This document shows, in pieces, positions 37,639-44,649 of a stretch of 44,649 nt of DNA (the first letter of the stretch is position 1; every line of letters starts with the position of its first letter). The translations under genes and the position numbers were made by a program. This DNA comes from UBA5336 sp964492485 (GTDB lineage Bacteria > Pseudomonadota > Alphaproteobacteria > Caulobacterales > Hyphomonadaceae), in NCBI GenBank assembly GCA_964492485.1, contig CAZBKM010000020.1:1-44649 (forward strand), written 5' to 3'. The notes beneath the pieces are model-generated. The model searched no databases and was not told the origin of the DNA. It was given only the letters and a program-made list of their open reading frames with translations.

Positions 37639-38865
37639 GTGACCGATTTGAAGGATCTGATTCCGAACGCGAACGCCGCGGAACTGGCCCTCGCCGCCAC
37701 CTATGGCGCGCTGCCCCAGGATGCTCGCCGCGCCCGCGCGTTTGAGGCGTTCGCTGCCAGCGGACTGCCCCATCGGCGGATGGAGGCGTGGAAGTGGTCC
37801 GACTTCAAGGCCGGCCTTCCGCAACTCGACATCCCCGAGACACAGGCCGGACGCGATCCGTTCGGCCATATCGAGGCGCCTGTCATATCGGTTTCCGGCG
37901 GCCGGATCACCTTGCCCGACCGGCTGCCAGACGGTGTGCGTGTGCATGAACAGGCCGATGCCCAGGCGTTTGCCGGGGCTGAGGACATGCCGCTGGGCGC
38001 CCTGACGGCGGCATTGGCGGGACATGGCGGCGGGATCGCCACGCTGCTGATCGAGGTGACCGGCCCGGCCGAGACTCCATTACGGCTGGTCTGTGCCTCC
38101 CGAGGCGCGGAAACCAGCTTCTCGCGGATCGCCTTGATGGTGCGCCCGGGGGCATCGCTCGACCTGTACGAAAGCCATCTCGGCGGGGCGGGATTCTCGG
38201 GTCACCTGGTCGATATCGGTCTTCAGGACGAGGCCCGGCTCCGGCGGACGATCTACCAGGCGGCAGGGCCCGATCAGGCCCAGGCCGTGACGGGTGACGT
38301 CCACCTTAATGGCGGTGCCCGCTATGTGCAGACGATGCTGGCCTTCGGCGCCCGCGTGTCGCGTCTCGAGACACGGTTGACGCACCACCGCGAAGGCGGT
38401 GACGCGGTGCTCAACGCCGCCTATCTGGCGGGCGACGGCCAGCACGTGGACGTGACGACCCTGGTGCGCCATGGTGCCGTGTCCTGCGCCACGCGCCAGA
38501 TGACCAAGGGCGCGGTCCGCAAGGGCGGGAAAGGCGTGTTTCAGGGCAAGTTCCATGTTCCCCGCACGGTCGGTCAGAACACCGATGCGGCCATGGAGCA
38601 CCATGCCCTGCTCCTGGAAAATGGCGCCGAGGTCTATGCAAAGCCCGAGCTGGAGATCTATGCGGATGACGTGGAGTGCGCCCACGGCAATACCTGCGGA
38701 GCGCTCGATCCGGTGCAGCTGTTCTACATGCGCCAGCGCGGGATTCCTGACGCAGAGGCAAGGGGCCTGCTCACCTCCGCCTTTATCGCCGAGGCACTGG
38801 AAAGTGCGCCAGAGGCCGGCCATGCCGCCCTTCACCAGGTGGCTGACGACTGGCTCAAGCGCTAG
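37639..38865 (+). CDS. sufD: Fe-S assembly protein SufD
   Basis: This 408-residue partner of SufB in the scaffold complex shows RRMEAWKWSDF near residue 46, as in SufD, and the C-terminal motif KPELEIYADDVECAHGNTCG with the conserved His that lines the cluster-building site. The start is GTG 37639 after AGGAGAG. It is 37 bases downstream of sufC. The stop TAG begins a repeat element that separates it from sufS. Confidence 0.96.
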   Translation: MTDLKDLIPNANAAELALAATYGALPQDARRARAFEAFAASGLPHRRMEAWKWSDFKAGLPQLDIPETQAGRDPFGHIEAPVISVSGGRITLPDRLPDGVRVHEQADAQAFAGAEDMPLGALTAALAGHGGGIATLLIEVTGPAETPLRLVCASRGAETSFSRIALMVRPGASLDLYESHLGGAGFSGHLVDIGLQDEARLRRTIYQAAGPDQAQAVTGDVHLNGGARYVQTMLAFGARVSRLETRLTHHREGGDAVLNAAYLAGDGQHVDVTTLVRHGAVSCATRQMTKGAVRKGGKGVFQGKFHVPRTVGQNTDAAMEHHALLLENGAEVYAKPELEIYADDVECAHGNTCGALDPVQLFYMRQRGIPDAEARGLLTSAFIAEALESAPEAGHAALHQVADDWLKR

Positions 38866-38904
38866 CGCATCGTCCAGTCAATCCAGAGCCAGCGACGATG
38901 TTTT
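38863..38904 (+). repeat. Dispersed repeat, block 2, degenerate copy
   Basis: TAGCGCATC at the sufD stop, a GTCAATC core and a partial right arm GACGATGTTTT match the block 2 element at 21788 with several changes. The left arm again supplies the stop codon. After it, 38936-38980 holds a CCGGGT-type tandem repeat of no clear meaning. Confidence 0.65.
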
Positions 38905-39018
38905 GGAGCCCTGATGTATAGAGTTATCGTGACGCATGCCGGGTCCGGGCCGGGTCCGGGTCCGCGTGAGACGGCCCTGGCCGCGACGCTGCGTCATTGC
39001 CAGGATCCCTATCTCCGC

Positions 39019-39037
39019 CGACAGATCCGCCTATATC
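39019..39037 (+). promoter_or_regulatory. CGAC-N9-TATATC box before sufS
   Basis: CGACAG is followed by CTATATCGG; TATATC (39032-39037) ends six bases before ATG 39044. The layout equals that before the IscS-type gene and sufT. No ribosome site is visible, which supports a leaderless start. Confidence 0.5.
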
Positions 39038-39043
39038 GGAACC

Positions 39044-40273
39044 ATGACCGACACACGCCCCTTCGACCTGGATGCCCTGCGCGGTGAATTCCCGATCCTG
39101 GCCCGCGAGGTCAACGGCATGCCGCTGGTCTATCTCGACAACGCCGCCAGCGCCCAGAAGCCCGAGGCGGTCATCACCGCCATGGCGGATCAGGCGCGCA
39201 CGGCCTATGCCAATGTCCATCGCGGCCTGCACACGCTGGCCAACGAGACGACCGAAGCCTTCGAGGGTGCTCGCGAGGATGTCCGGCGTTTTCTCAACGC
39301 ACCGTCGGCGGACACGATCGTCTTCACGAAAGGCGCCACCGAGGCGATCAATCTTGTCGCCAACGGGCTTGCAGCCGAAATCCGGCCGGGCGACGAGATC
39401 GTCCTGTCGATCATGGAGCACCATTCCAACATTGTGCCGTGGCATTTCCTGCGCGAGCGCCACGGTGCGGTCCTTCGCTGGGTCGGACTGACCGGGGACG
39501 GCGCGCTGGACATGGCCGAGCTGGAAGCCGCCATCGGACCGCGCACCCGACTGGTCGCGCTGACGCATATGTCCAACGTGCTGGGAACGGTGACGGATGC
39601 GGCAAGGATCGTGGCGCTCGCCCATTCGGCCGGGGCGGAGGTGCTGCTGGACGGGTGCCAGGCGGCGGTCCATGCGCGCGTCGACGTGCAGGCGCTGGAC
39701 GTCGACTATTACGTGTTTTCCGGCCACAAGCTCTACGGCCCGACCGGGATCGGCGCGCTCTACGGTCGCCCGGACGCCCTGGCGCGCCTGCGTCCCTTCC
39801 AGGGCGGGGGCGAGATGATCGAGACGGTGACCACCGACACGGTCACCTACAATGCGCCTCCGCACCGATTCGAGGCGGGGACCCCGCCGATCCTCGAGGC
39901 AGTCGGTCTCGGGGCTGCCGTGCGCTGGATGGAGCGATTCGACCCCGAGGCGGTGTTTGCCCATGAGCACGCGCTCTATGCTCGGGCCGTGGACGGCCTG
40001 GCAGGGGTGAACGGTCTGTCGATCCACGGCACGGCCCCAGGCAAGGGTGCGGTCCTGTCCTTCAGCGTCGAGGGCGTCCACCCCCATGACCTTGCCCAAT
40101 TGATGGACATGTATGGTGTTGCCGTGCGGGCCGGTCACCACTGTGCCCAGCCCTTGATGTCGGCGCTGGGCGTGAACGCGACCGCCCGGGCGAGCTTTGC
40201 GCTCTACAATACGCCCGGCGAGGTCGACACCTTCGTGGAGGCGCTTGAACGGGCCCGCACGCTGCTTGGCTAG
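39044..40273 (+). CDS. sufS: Cysteine desulfurase SufS
   Basis: This 409-residue group II desulfurase supplies sulfur to SufBCD. The PLP Lys229 is in FSGHKLYGPTG and the active Cys367 in RAGHHCAQP, with EHHSNIVPW and GTPPILEAVGLG as family marks. ATG 39044 matches the family N-terminus; the frame is open further upstream to 38936, but that part is low-complexity Arg/Pro and unsupported. No SufE or SufU gene is seen in the window, so its sulfur-transfer partner is elsewhere or different. Confidence 0.96.
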   Translation: MTDTRPFDLDALRGEFPILAREVNGMPLVYLDNAASAQKPEAVITAMADQARTAYANVHRGLHTLANETTEAFEGAREDVRRFLNAPSADTIVFTKGATEAINLVANGLAAEIRPGDEIVLSIMEHHSNIVPWHFLRERHGAVLRWVGLTGDGALDMAELEAAIGPRTRLVALTHMSNVLGTVTDAARIVALAHSAGAEVLLDGCQAAVHARVDVQALDVDYYVFSGHKLYGPTGIGALYGRPDALARLRPFQGGGEMIETVTTDTVTYNAPPHRFEAGTPPILEAVGLGAAVRWMERFDPEAVFAHEHALYARAVDGLAGVNGLSIHGTAPGKGAVLSFSVEGVHPHDLAQLMDMYGVAVRAGHHCAQPLMSALGVNATARASFALYNTPGEVDTFVEALERARTLLG

Positions 40274-40325
40274 CCGGCCTCCGGCGCGGCCCGGTCAGAT
40301 TGCGACGTGGATGTCTCGAATTCTG

Positions 40326-40344
40326 CGACAGGATTGGCTATATG
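40326..40344 (+). promoter_or_regulatory. CGAC-N9-TATATG box before sufT
   Basis: CGACAG (40326-40331) is followed by CTATATGG; TATATG (40339-40344) ends six bases before ATG 40351. It is the third instance of this layout in the Fe-S genes. If used as a -10 it selects 40351 and not the overlapping ATG 40342 as the start. Confidence 0.45.
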
Positions 40345-40350
40345 GTTCCC

Positions 40351-40749
40351 ATGGCAGACGACATGACCCACCGCGACACCCTGGACGTGCCCGCCGCTGA
40401 CGGTGCCGCCGATGCCGGGACGAGCGCGATCCCGCAGGATGAACTGAACCGGATCACGGATGGTCTGATCGCGGCGTTCAAGTCCGTCTATGATCCCGAG
40501 ATCCCCGTGGACATCTACGAGCTGGGCCTGATCTACAAGGTCGATATCGACGACAACCGAAAGGTCGACATCGAGATGACCCTGACCGCACCGGGCTGTC
40601 CCGTGGCCGGCGACATGCCGGGATGGGTCGAGACCGCGGCTCGCGGCGTCGAGGGCGTGGACGACGTGGAAGTGCGTTTGACCTTCGATCCTCCCTGGGA
40701 CATTTCCCGAATGTCGGACGAGGCGCGGCTTGCGCTGAACATGCTGTGA
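40351..40749 (+). CDS. sufT: SUF system Fe-S assembly protein SufT (DUF59/MIP18 family)
   Basis: This 132-residue protein has a polar N-terminal 30 residues and then a DUF59 domain: YDPEIPVDIYELGLIY, LTAPGCPVAGDMP with the conserved Cys, and a closing FDPPWDISRMSDEARL. SufT proteins assist maturation of Fe-S proteins, probably in cluster transfer. I prefer ATG 40351 because of the TATATG box; ATG 40342 in the same frame has an AGGA eight bases upstream and is the alternative, and a TTG at 40300 is unlikely. It is 77 bases downstream of sufS. Confidence 0.94.
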   Translation: MADDMTHRDTLDVPAADGAADAGTSAIPQDELNRITDGLIAAFKSVYDPEIPVDIYELGLIYKVDIDDNRKVDIEMTLTAPGCPVAGDMPGWVETAARGVEGVDDVEVRLTFDPPWDISRMSDEARLALNML

Positions 40750-40785
40750 GTTGACGCGGCCCCCGGGCCTGCCCAAGTGAGAGCC

Positions 40786-41145
40786 ATGGCGAGACGACCC
40801 AGACCCAAGATTGTGTCCCTGACCGATGCGGCTGCAGCCCGCGTGGCCGAGATCATGGCGGAGCGCGGGGCCGGCTATCTGCGCGTCGGCGTGACCAATG
40901 GCGGCTGTGCCGGCATGGAGTACGTCATGGAGTATGTGGACGCCCCCGATGCCCTTGACGAGGTGGTCGAGGACAAGGGCGTCAAGATCGTCATCGACGC
41001 CAAGGCGGTTCTGTTCCTGCTCGGATCCGTCGTGGATTTCGAGTCCACGCTGCTGCACGAGAAGTTCACCTTCAACAATCCGAACCAGACCGATGCCTGC
41101 GGTTGCGGGGAGAGCGTGACGATCGAACCGGCTGCCGCCGTCTGA
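40786..41145 (+). CDS. sufA: A-type Fe-S carrier protein (SufA/IscA family)
   Basis: This 119-residue carrier takes clusters from the scaffold to target proteins. The three cluster-binding Cys are present: one in TNGGCAGMEY and two in ACGCGES. ATG 40786 follows AGTGAGAG; GTG 40777 is the alternative. It is the last gene of the suf set. The 132 bases after it hold no gene, only a weak long-range pair AGCCTCCG/CGGAGGCT. Confidence 0.94.
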   Translation: MARRPRPKIVSLTDAAAARVAEIMAERGAGYLRVGVTNGGCAGMEYVMEYVDAPDALDEVVEDKGVKIVIDAKAVLFLLGSVVDFESTLLHEKFTFNNPNQTDACGCGESVTIEPAAAV

Positions 41146-41277
41146 TCGCCTGGGGGGTCGCAAGCCTCCGCCTGCTCCATACCGGCGGCACGCGCGCCTC
41201 GACCGCTTCCGTCGGAGGCTGAACCGGTCTAAGCCCCTTTGAATGATCGGCTGGAGGTCACGCTCGGGAGGTGCGCC

Positions 41278-42075
41278 ATGCAAGCCTATGAGACGATAAA
41301 TCTGGACGCGACGCCCGGTGGGGTGGCGATCGTGACCCTGAACAGGCCGGACAAGCACAATGCCTTCAATGCGCTGGTGATCGACGAACTCGCCGACGCG
41401 TTCGAAACACTGCGCGGCGAGGATCATCTGCGCATGGTGATCCTGCGCGGGGCGGGAAAATCCTTCTCCGCCGGAGCGGACCTCACCTGGATGAAGGCGG
41501 CTGCCGATTACTCCCGCGAAGAGAACGAGGAAGACGCGTTTGCCCTGGCGGAGATGCTGCGCAAGCTCTACGAGCTGCCGCAACTGACCTGCGCGCTGGT
41601 GCAGGGCGCGGCCATGGGTGGCGGGGCCGGCCTGGTTGCGGCCTGTGACATGGCGCTGGCCGTGCGCTCAGCCGTGTTCCGGTTTTCCGAGGTGCGGCTG
41701 GGTCTGACACCGGCCACCATCAGCCCCTACGTGATCGACGCCATCGGGCCGCGCTGGGCCAAGGCGCTTTTTCTGACCGGGGAAAGCTTCGACGCCGACT
41801 TCGCCTCGCGGATCGGGCTCGTCCAGTATGTGGCCGACGATGCAGATGGCCTCGCCCGGCTTGAGGAACACGTGTCCACCCTGATGTTCGACACTGCGCC
41901 GGGCGCGGTGGCCGATGCCAAACGGCTGGTGCGCGAGGTGACCGGCCTCGTGATCAATCAGAGCCTGAGCCGCGACACCGCCCGACGCATCGCGGCGCGG
42001 CGCGTGAGCGAGGAGGGTCGTGAGGGGCTGGCCGCCTTCCTCGAGAAGCGGCGTCCCGATTGGGCCGAGGGCTAG
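41278..42075 (+). CDS. Enoyl-CoA hydratase/isomerase family protein, methylglutaconyl-CoA hydratase-like
   Basis: This 265-residue crotonase-fold enzyme has oxyanion-hole segments SAGADLTWMK and GAAMGGGAGL, and the SEVRLGLTPATISPYV stretch that is typical of 3-methylglutaconyl-CoA hydratases of leucine breakdown (LiuC/AUH). No other leucine genes are nearby, so the substrate is not certain. ATG 41278 has a GGGAGGTG ribosome site; an upstream in-frame start at 41239 lacks one. The stop TAG starts a composite repeat. Confidence 0.88.
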   Translation: MQAYETINLDATPGGVAIVTLNRPDKHNAFNALVIDELADAFETLRGEDHLRMVILRGAGKSFSAGADLTWMKAAADYSREENEEDAFALAEMLRKLYELPQLTCALVQGAAMGGGAGLVAACDMALAVRSAVFRFSEVRLGLTPATISPYVIDAIGPRWAKALFLTGESFDADFASRIGLVQYVADDADGLARLEEHVSTLMFDTAPGAVADAKRLVREVTGLVINQSLSRDTARRIAARRVSEEGREGLAAFLEKRRPDWAEG

Positions 42076-42174
42076 GGTGTTTTCAAGCCGATTGGGAGCC
42101 GGTTCGCATCAGGAACATGCTCAAATACAAGGGTCGAGCGCATCTTCACCGGGTCTGATCGACTGCAAGATGCA
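42073..42174 (+). repeat. Composite dispersed repeat, block 1 plus block 2, degenerate
   Basis: Block 1 runs from the enoyl-CoA hydratase stop (TAGGGTGTTTTC) through CCGGTTCGC to ACATGCTCAAATACAAG. Block 2 follows (AGCGCATCTTCA at 42137-42148, partial right arm CAAGATGCA at 42166-42174). The same block order and an A-rich linker (CTCAAAAACAAG) occur, on the minus strand, at 21889-21788, so the two blocks move or are kept together. Arms here carry several mismatches. Confidence 0.75.
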
Positions 42175-42248
42175 CCAGACCAGGGCGCCCGGCGGCCCTC
42201 GCCACCGCCCCGCAGTCCGCACGTCAATCCGTAGCCGAGGGAGTATGC

Positions 42249-43559
42249 ATGTTCGATCTGCGCGCGCTTCGCGAAGACCCGGACCGGTTTCGCGCCGCCT
42301 GGGACCGGCGGGCCGCCGGCCTCGGCGCCAGCGTCGACGACATTCTGGCCCATGACCGGGCCCACCGCCAGGCGCTGTCCGACAAGCAGTCGGCCGAGAC
42401 CCTTCGCAATCAGGCTTCCAAGGCCATCGGTAAAGCCAAGCAGGAGGGTGACGAGGCGGCGTTCGAGCGTTTGCGCATGGAGGTGGCTGACGCGAAACAG
42501 ACGATCGATGCCGCGGGCGAACAGGCCGAAGCGGCTCAGGCCGAGCTCGATCGGCTGCTCATGAGCCTTCCGAACCTGCCCCTCGCCGACGTGCCCGACG
42601 GATCCGACGAGTCGGACAATGTGGAAATGGCCCGTTGGGGCACGCCACCCGCACTTGGGTTCGCCGTGCGCGACCATGTTGATCTGGGCGAGGGCCTGGG
42701 TGGCATGGCGTTCGAGGCGGCGGCGCGGATGTCCGGCGCGCGGTTCGTCGTGCTGTCCGGTGTCCTGGCACGGCTCGAGCGGGCGCTGGCGGCCTTCATG
42801 GTCGACCTCCAGACGCAGGCCCATGGTTACCGGGAGATCAGCCCGCCCGTCCTGGTCCGCGACACGGCGCTCGTGGGCACCGGGCAGCTTCCGAAGTTCG
42901 AGGAAGACCTGTTTCGCACGCATGATGGTTACTACACGATACCGACCGCCGAGGTGCCGCTGACCAATCTGGTCCGCGAACAGATCCTGGACGCGGCCAG
43001 TCTTCCGCGCCGTTACACCGCGCACACGCCCTGTTTCCGGTCCGAAGCGGGCAGTGCCGGGCGCGACACGCGCGGCATGATCCGCCTACACCAGTTCTCG
43101 AAGGTCGAGCTCGTCTCCATCGTACGGGACGAAGCTGAAGGTCTTGAGGAACTGGAACGCATGACCGGTTGTGCCGAAGCGGTCCTGAAGGCGCTCGACC
43201 TGCCATTTCGGCGGGTGCTTCTGTGCACGGGCGATATGGGGTTCGGTGCGCGCAAGACCTATGATCTGGAAGTCTGGCTGCCGTCGCAGGATACCTATCG
43301 GGAAATCAGCTCCTGTTCCTATTGCGGCGACTTCCAGGCGCGTCGGATGGATGCGCGCTGGCGTCCGGCGCCGAGCGAGGCCGATCCCCGCCCGAAGCCG
43401 CAATTCGTGCATACGCTGAACGGGTCGGGTCTGGCTGTCGGACGGACCCTGGTCGCCCTGCTCGAGAACCATCAGCAGGCCGATGGCTCCGTGCGCCTGC
43501 CCGAAGCGCTGAGGCCGTACATGGGCGGTCTGGAGGTGCTGAGCCCCGAGGCCGGCTGA
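42249..43559 (+). CDS. serS: Seryl-tRNA synthetase
   Basis: This 436-residue class II synthetase charges tRNA-Ser. An N-terminal tRNA-binding coiled coil covers about 30-105. The catalytic core has TAEVPLTNL, motif 2 FRSEAGSAGRDTRGMIRLHQF and motif 3 NGSGLAVGRTLVALLEN. GAGGGA lies six bases before ATG 42249. The normal length and all motifs are present. It is followed by a 164-base gap before secE. Confidence 0.97.
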   Translation: MFDLRALREDPDRFRAAWDRRAAGLGASVDDILAHDRAHRQALSDKQSAETLRNQASKAIGKAKQEGDEAAFERLRMEVADAKQTIDAAGEQAEAAQAELDRLLMSLPNLPLADVPDGSDESDNVEMARWGTPPALGFAVRDHVDLGEGLGGMAFEAAARMSGARFVVLSGVLARLERALAAFMVDLQTQAHGYREISPPVLVRDTALVGTGQLPKFEEDLFRTHDGYYTIPTAEVPLTNLVREQILDAASLPRRYTAHTPCFRSEAGSAGRDTRGMIRLHQFSKVELVSIVRDEAEGLEELERMTGCAEAVLKALDLPFRRVLLCTGDMGFGARKTYDLEVWLPSQDTYREISSCSYCGDFQARRMDARWRPAPSEADPRPKPQFVHTLNGSGLAVGRTLVALLENHQQADGSVRLPEALRPYMGGLEVLSPEAG

Positions 43560-43683
43560 GGCTGCCGGCTCGGTGTCCGGCCAACCGCCCTGAACGGGGA
43601 GGTCTCGTGGCTTGCCGGGCTTGACGCGGTCGTCCATTTCGGGGACAGAGCACGGCTACCCCAGACATTGTGTCGTGCCCCAG

Positions 43684-43704
43684 AAACCGGTAGGAAACCG
43701 GTTT
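43684..43704 (+). terminator. Hairpin between serS and secE
   Basis: AAACCGGT and ACCGGTTT pair perfectly around AGGAA, followed by TTCC; the last arm gives a T4 run with the next base. It could end serS transcription, but it lies only 19 bases before the secE ATG. A regulatory hairpin in the secE-nusG leader is therefore possible. The rest of 43560-43723 shows a TTGACG at 43621 without a matching -10. Confidence 0.4.
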
Positions 43705-43723
43705 TCCTTCCGAAAGTGACTCC

Positions 43724-43933
43724 ATGGCCACCAAGGACAAGAAGCAGCGGATCGGACCCATCACCTTCGCCCGCCAGGTGCGCGCGGAAGGCCGCAAGGT
43801 GACCTGGACCACCCGCCAGGAGACCATCGCCTCGACCATCATGGTCGTCGTGATGTCGATCATCGTGGCGCTGTTCCTGTTTGCCGCCGATCAGGTGATC
43901 GCCTTCCTCGTGCGCCTCGTCACCGGACTTTGA
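43724..43933 (+). CDS. secE: Preprotein translocase subunit SecE
   Basis: This 69-residue single-helix form of SecE is the small essential clamp of the SecYEG channel. A short amphipathic N-terminal part (FARQVRAEGRKVTWTTRQET) carries the conserved KVTW motif, followed by one membrane helix at about 37-62. nusG follows 26 bases downstream, the near-universal bacterial order. Confidence 0.96.
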   Translation: MATKDKKQRIGPITFARQVRAEGRKVTWTTRQETIASTIMVVVMSIIVALFLFAADQVIAFLVRLVTGL

Positions 43934-43959
43934 TCCCAGAGAAAAGGAGCGCTTCGCCC

Positions 43960-44502
43960 ATGGCCGAAGCCAAATGGTACATCGTCCACGCCTACTCGAA
44001 CTTCGAGAAGAAGGTGGCAACATCGATCATGGAACAGGCGGAGCGCAAGGATCTGACCGACCTGATCGAGGAAATCGAAGTGCCGACCGAGGAAGTGGTC
44101 GAGGTCAGCCGTGGAAAGAAGAAGACGGTCGAGAAGCGCTTCTTTCCGGGCTACGTCCTGATGAAGGCTCAATTGACCGACGAGATCTATCACCTGGTCA
44201 AGGATACGCCGAAGGTCACGGGCTTCCTCGGCGCCGATGGCGGAAAGAAGCCGTTGCCTGTCCCGCAGCGCGAGGTCGATCGCATTCTCGGCACCGCGGA
44301 GGAGCCTGTGGAACGCGCCCGCCCGCAGATCACCTTCGAGATCGGCGAGCAGGTGCGGGTCAATGACGGCCCGTTCCAGGGGTTCGAAGGCGGCGTCGAA
44401 GAGGTCGACGACAACAACGCCCGCCTCAAGGTCACGGTATCGATCTTCGGGCGTGCAACGCCTGTGGATCTGGAGTTTGGCCAGGTGGACAAGCTGCAGT
44501 AA
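43960..44502 (+). CDS. nusG: Transcription termination/antitermination protein NusG
   Basis: This 180-residue protein binds RNA polymerase and couples it to Rho or to ribosomes. The NGN domain starts KWYIVHAYSNFEKKV and includes RFFPGYVL; the KOW domain near the C-terminus has VNDGPFQGFEGGVEEVD. ATG 43960 follows AAAAGGAG; an in-frame ATG at 43930 overlaps the secE stop and adds ten residues not typical of the family. Confidence 0.97.
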   Translation: MAEAKWYIVHAYSNFEKKVATSIMEQAERKDLTDLIEEIEVPTEEVVEVSRGKKKTVEKRFFPGYVLMKAQLTDEIYHLVKDTPKVTGFLGADGGKKPLPVPQREVDRILGTAEEPVERARPQITFEIGEQVRVNDGPFQGFEGGVEEVDDNNARLKVTVSIFGRATPVDLEFGQVDKLQ

Positions 44503-44553
44503 CCGGCGTCGACGCGATGCGGCCTCTCGGCTCCGACGGGGCGAGACCGCTGC

Positions 44554-44582
44554 TTGCATGGCCGCGCCGGGCACAGTATCAG
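44554..44582 (+). promoter_or_regulatory. Possible promoter of the tRNA-His gene
   Basis: TTGCAT (44554-44559) and TATCAG (44577-44582) are exactly 17 bases apart. Transcription would start near 44589, a few bases before the mature tRNA end. Both hexamers are only moderate matches. Confidence 0.45.
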
Positions 44583-44594
44583 GAGACCCCTCAG

Positions 44595-44649
44595 GCCGCC
44601 TTAGCTCAGTTGGTTAGAGCGCTGGATTGTGGATCCAGAGGTCCCCCGT
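44595..44649 (+). tRNA. tRNA-His (anticodon GTG), 3' part outside the window
   Basis: The first 55 bases fold as a tRNA. The 5' acceptor strand is GCCGCCT (44595-44601) with T8 A9, the D stem is GCTC/GAGC around AGTTGGTTA, and the anticodon stem is CTGGA/TCCAG with loop TTGTGGA, so the anticodon GTG is at 44629-44631. The variable loop is AGGTC and the T stem begins CCCCG. The base before the mature end is G (44594), of interest because many alphaproteobacterial tRNA-His lack the usual G-1. The 3' arm is cut off. Confidence 0.95.

Noticed and set aside
38936..39043. N-terminal extension of SufS
   Set aside because: The stretch is low-complexity Arg/Pro, includes a CCGGGT tandem repeat and is absent from the family; the TATATC box and family N-terminus fit ATG 39044.
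43621..43660. TTGACG as a secE promoter -35
   Set aside because: No -10-like hexamer lies at 16-19 bases; the nearest candidate is about 29 bases away.
43560..43723. Looked for tRNA-Trp, often found just before secE
   Set aside because: No cloverleaf, GCTCAG box or CCA anticodon loop is present in this gap.

Overview
The window is a high-GC bacterial chromosome segment with almost no non-coding space. Gene content and order point to an alphaproteobacterium. The pointers are the run rne / AmiC-type amidase / PBP1A / prfB, a bactofilin paired with an M23 peptidase, a SufBCDSTA iron-sulfur system that includes the DUF59 protein SufT, secE-nusG next to a tRNA gene, and short palindromic intergenic repeats (GCATTTTCgAGCGAAGTGG type) like those known from Rhizobiales and relatives. 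I cannot fix the order or genus from sequence alone; a stalked or budding relative (Caulobacterales/Hyphomonadales or Rhizobiales-like) is a reasonable guess. Almost everything is core-genome housekeeping.

Layout. 1-4.6 kb: the 3' part of an S8 serine-protease autotransporter and a lipoprotein M3 peptidase (Dcp type). 4.7-13.3 kb: RNase E on the minus strand, then amidase, PBP1A and RF2 on the plus strand. prfB carries an intact programmed +1 frameshift site, so its true start at 12157 lies in a different frame from most of the gene. 13.4-15.8 kb: minus-strand bactofilin, M23 peptidase and Bcp/PrxQ peroxiredoxin. 15.9-21.8 kb: a large AsmA/YhdP-like protein (DUF3971), tyrS (minus) and anmK. 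21.9-23.3 kb: a compact three-gene minus-strand cassette (unknown 131-residue protein, XRE regulator, two-helix membrane protein). Its genes overlap at their stop/start codons, it has its own AT-rich promoter, and a repeat element fills the whole space between it and anmK. This is the least conventional part of the window.

23.5-41.1 kb: the iron-sulfur assembly region. An alpha/beta hydrolase diverges from an IscS-type cysteine desulfurase followed by sufB. About 9.8 kb of other genes follows (msrB; uvrD, a DUF3833 lipoprotein and a GDPD lipoprotein on the minus strand; an acyl-CoA ligase; a DUF1499 protein; mtnP; an unknown membrane-anchored protein; apt). Then come sufC, sufD, sufS, sufT and sufA. 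Three of the Fe-S genes have a TATATN box exactly six bases before ATG, which suggests leaderless transcripts. mtnP and apt lie close together and catalyse consecutive steps, release of adenine from methylthioadenosine and its salvage to AMP.

41.2-44.6 kb: an enoyl-CoA hydratase family gene (methylglutaconyl-CoA hydratase-like), a composite repeat, serS, secE, nusG, and the first 55 bases of a tRNA-His gene cut by the window end.

The main non-genic signal is a dispersed two-block palindromic repeat. It is found at five genomic places, and at every place a copy begins at or within a stop codon. I saw no CRISPR array, insertion sequence, rRNA or phage.
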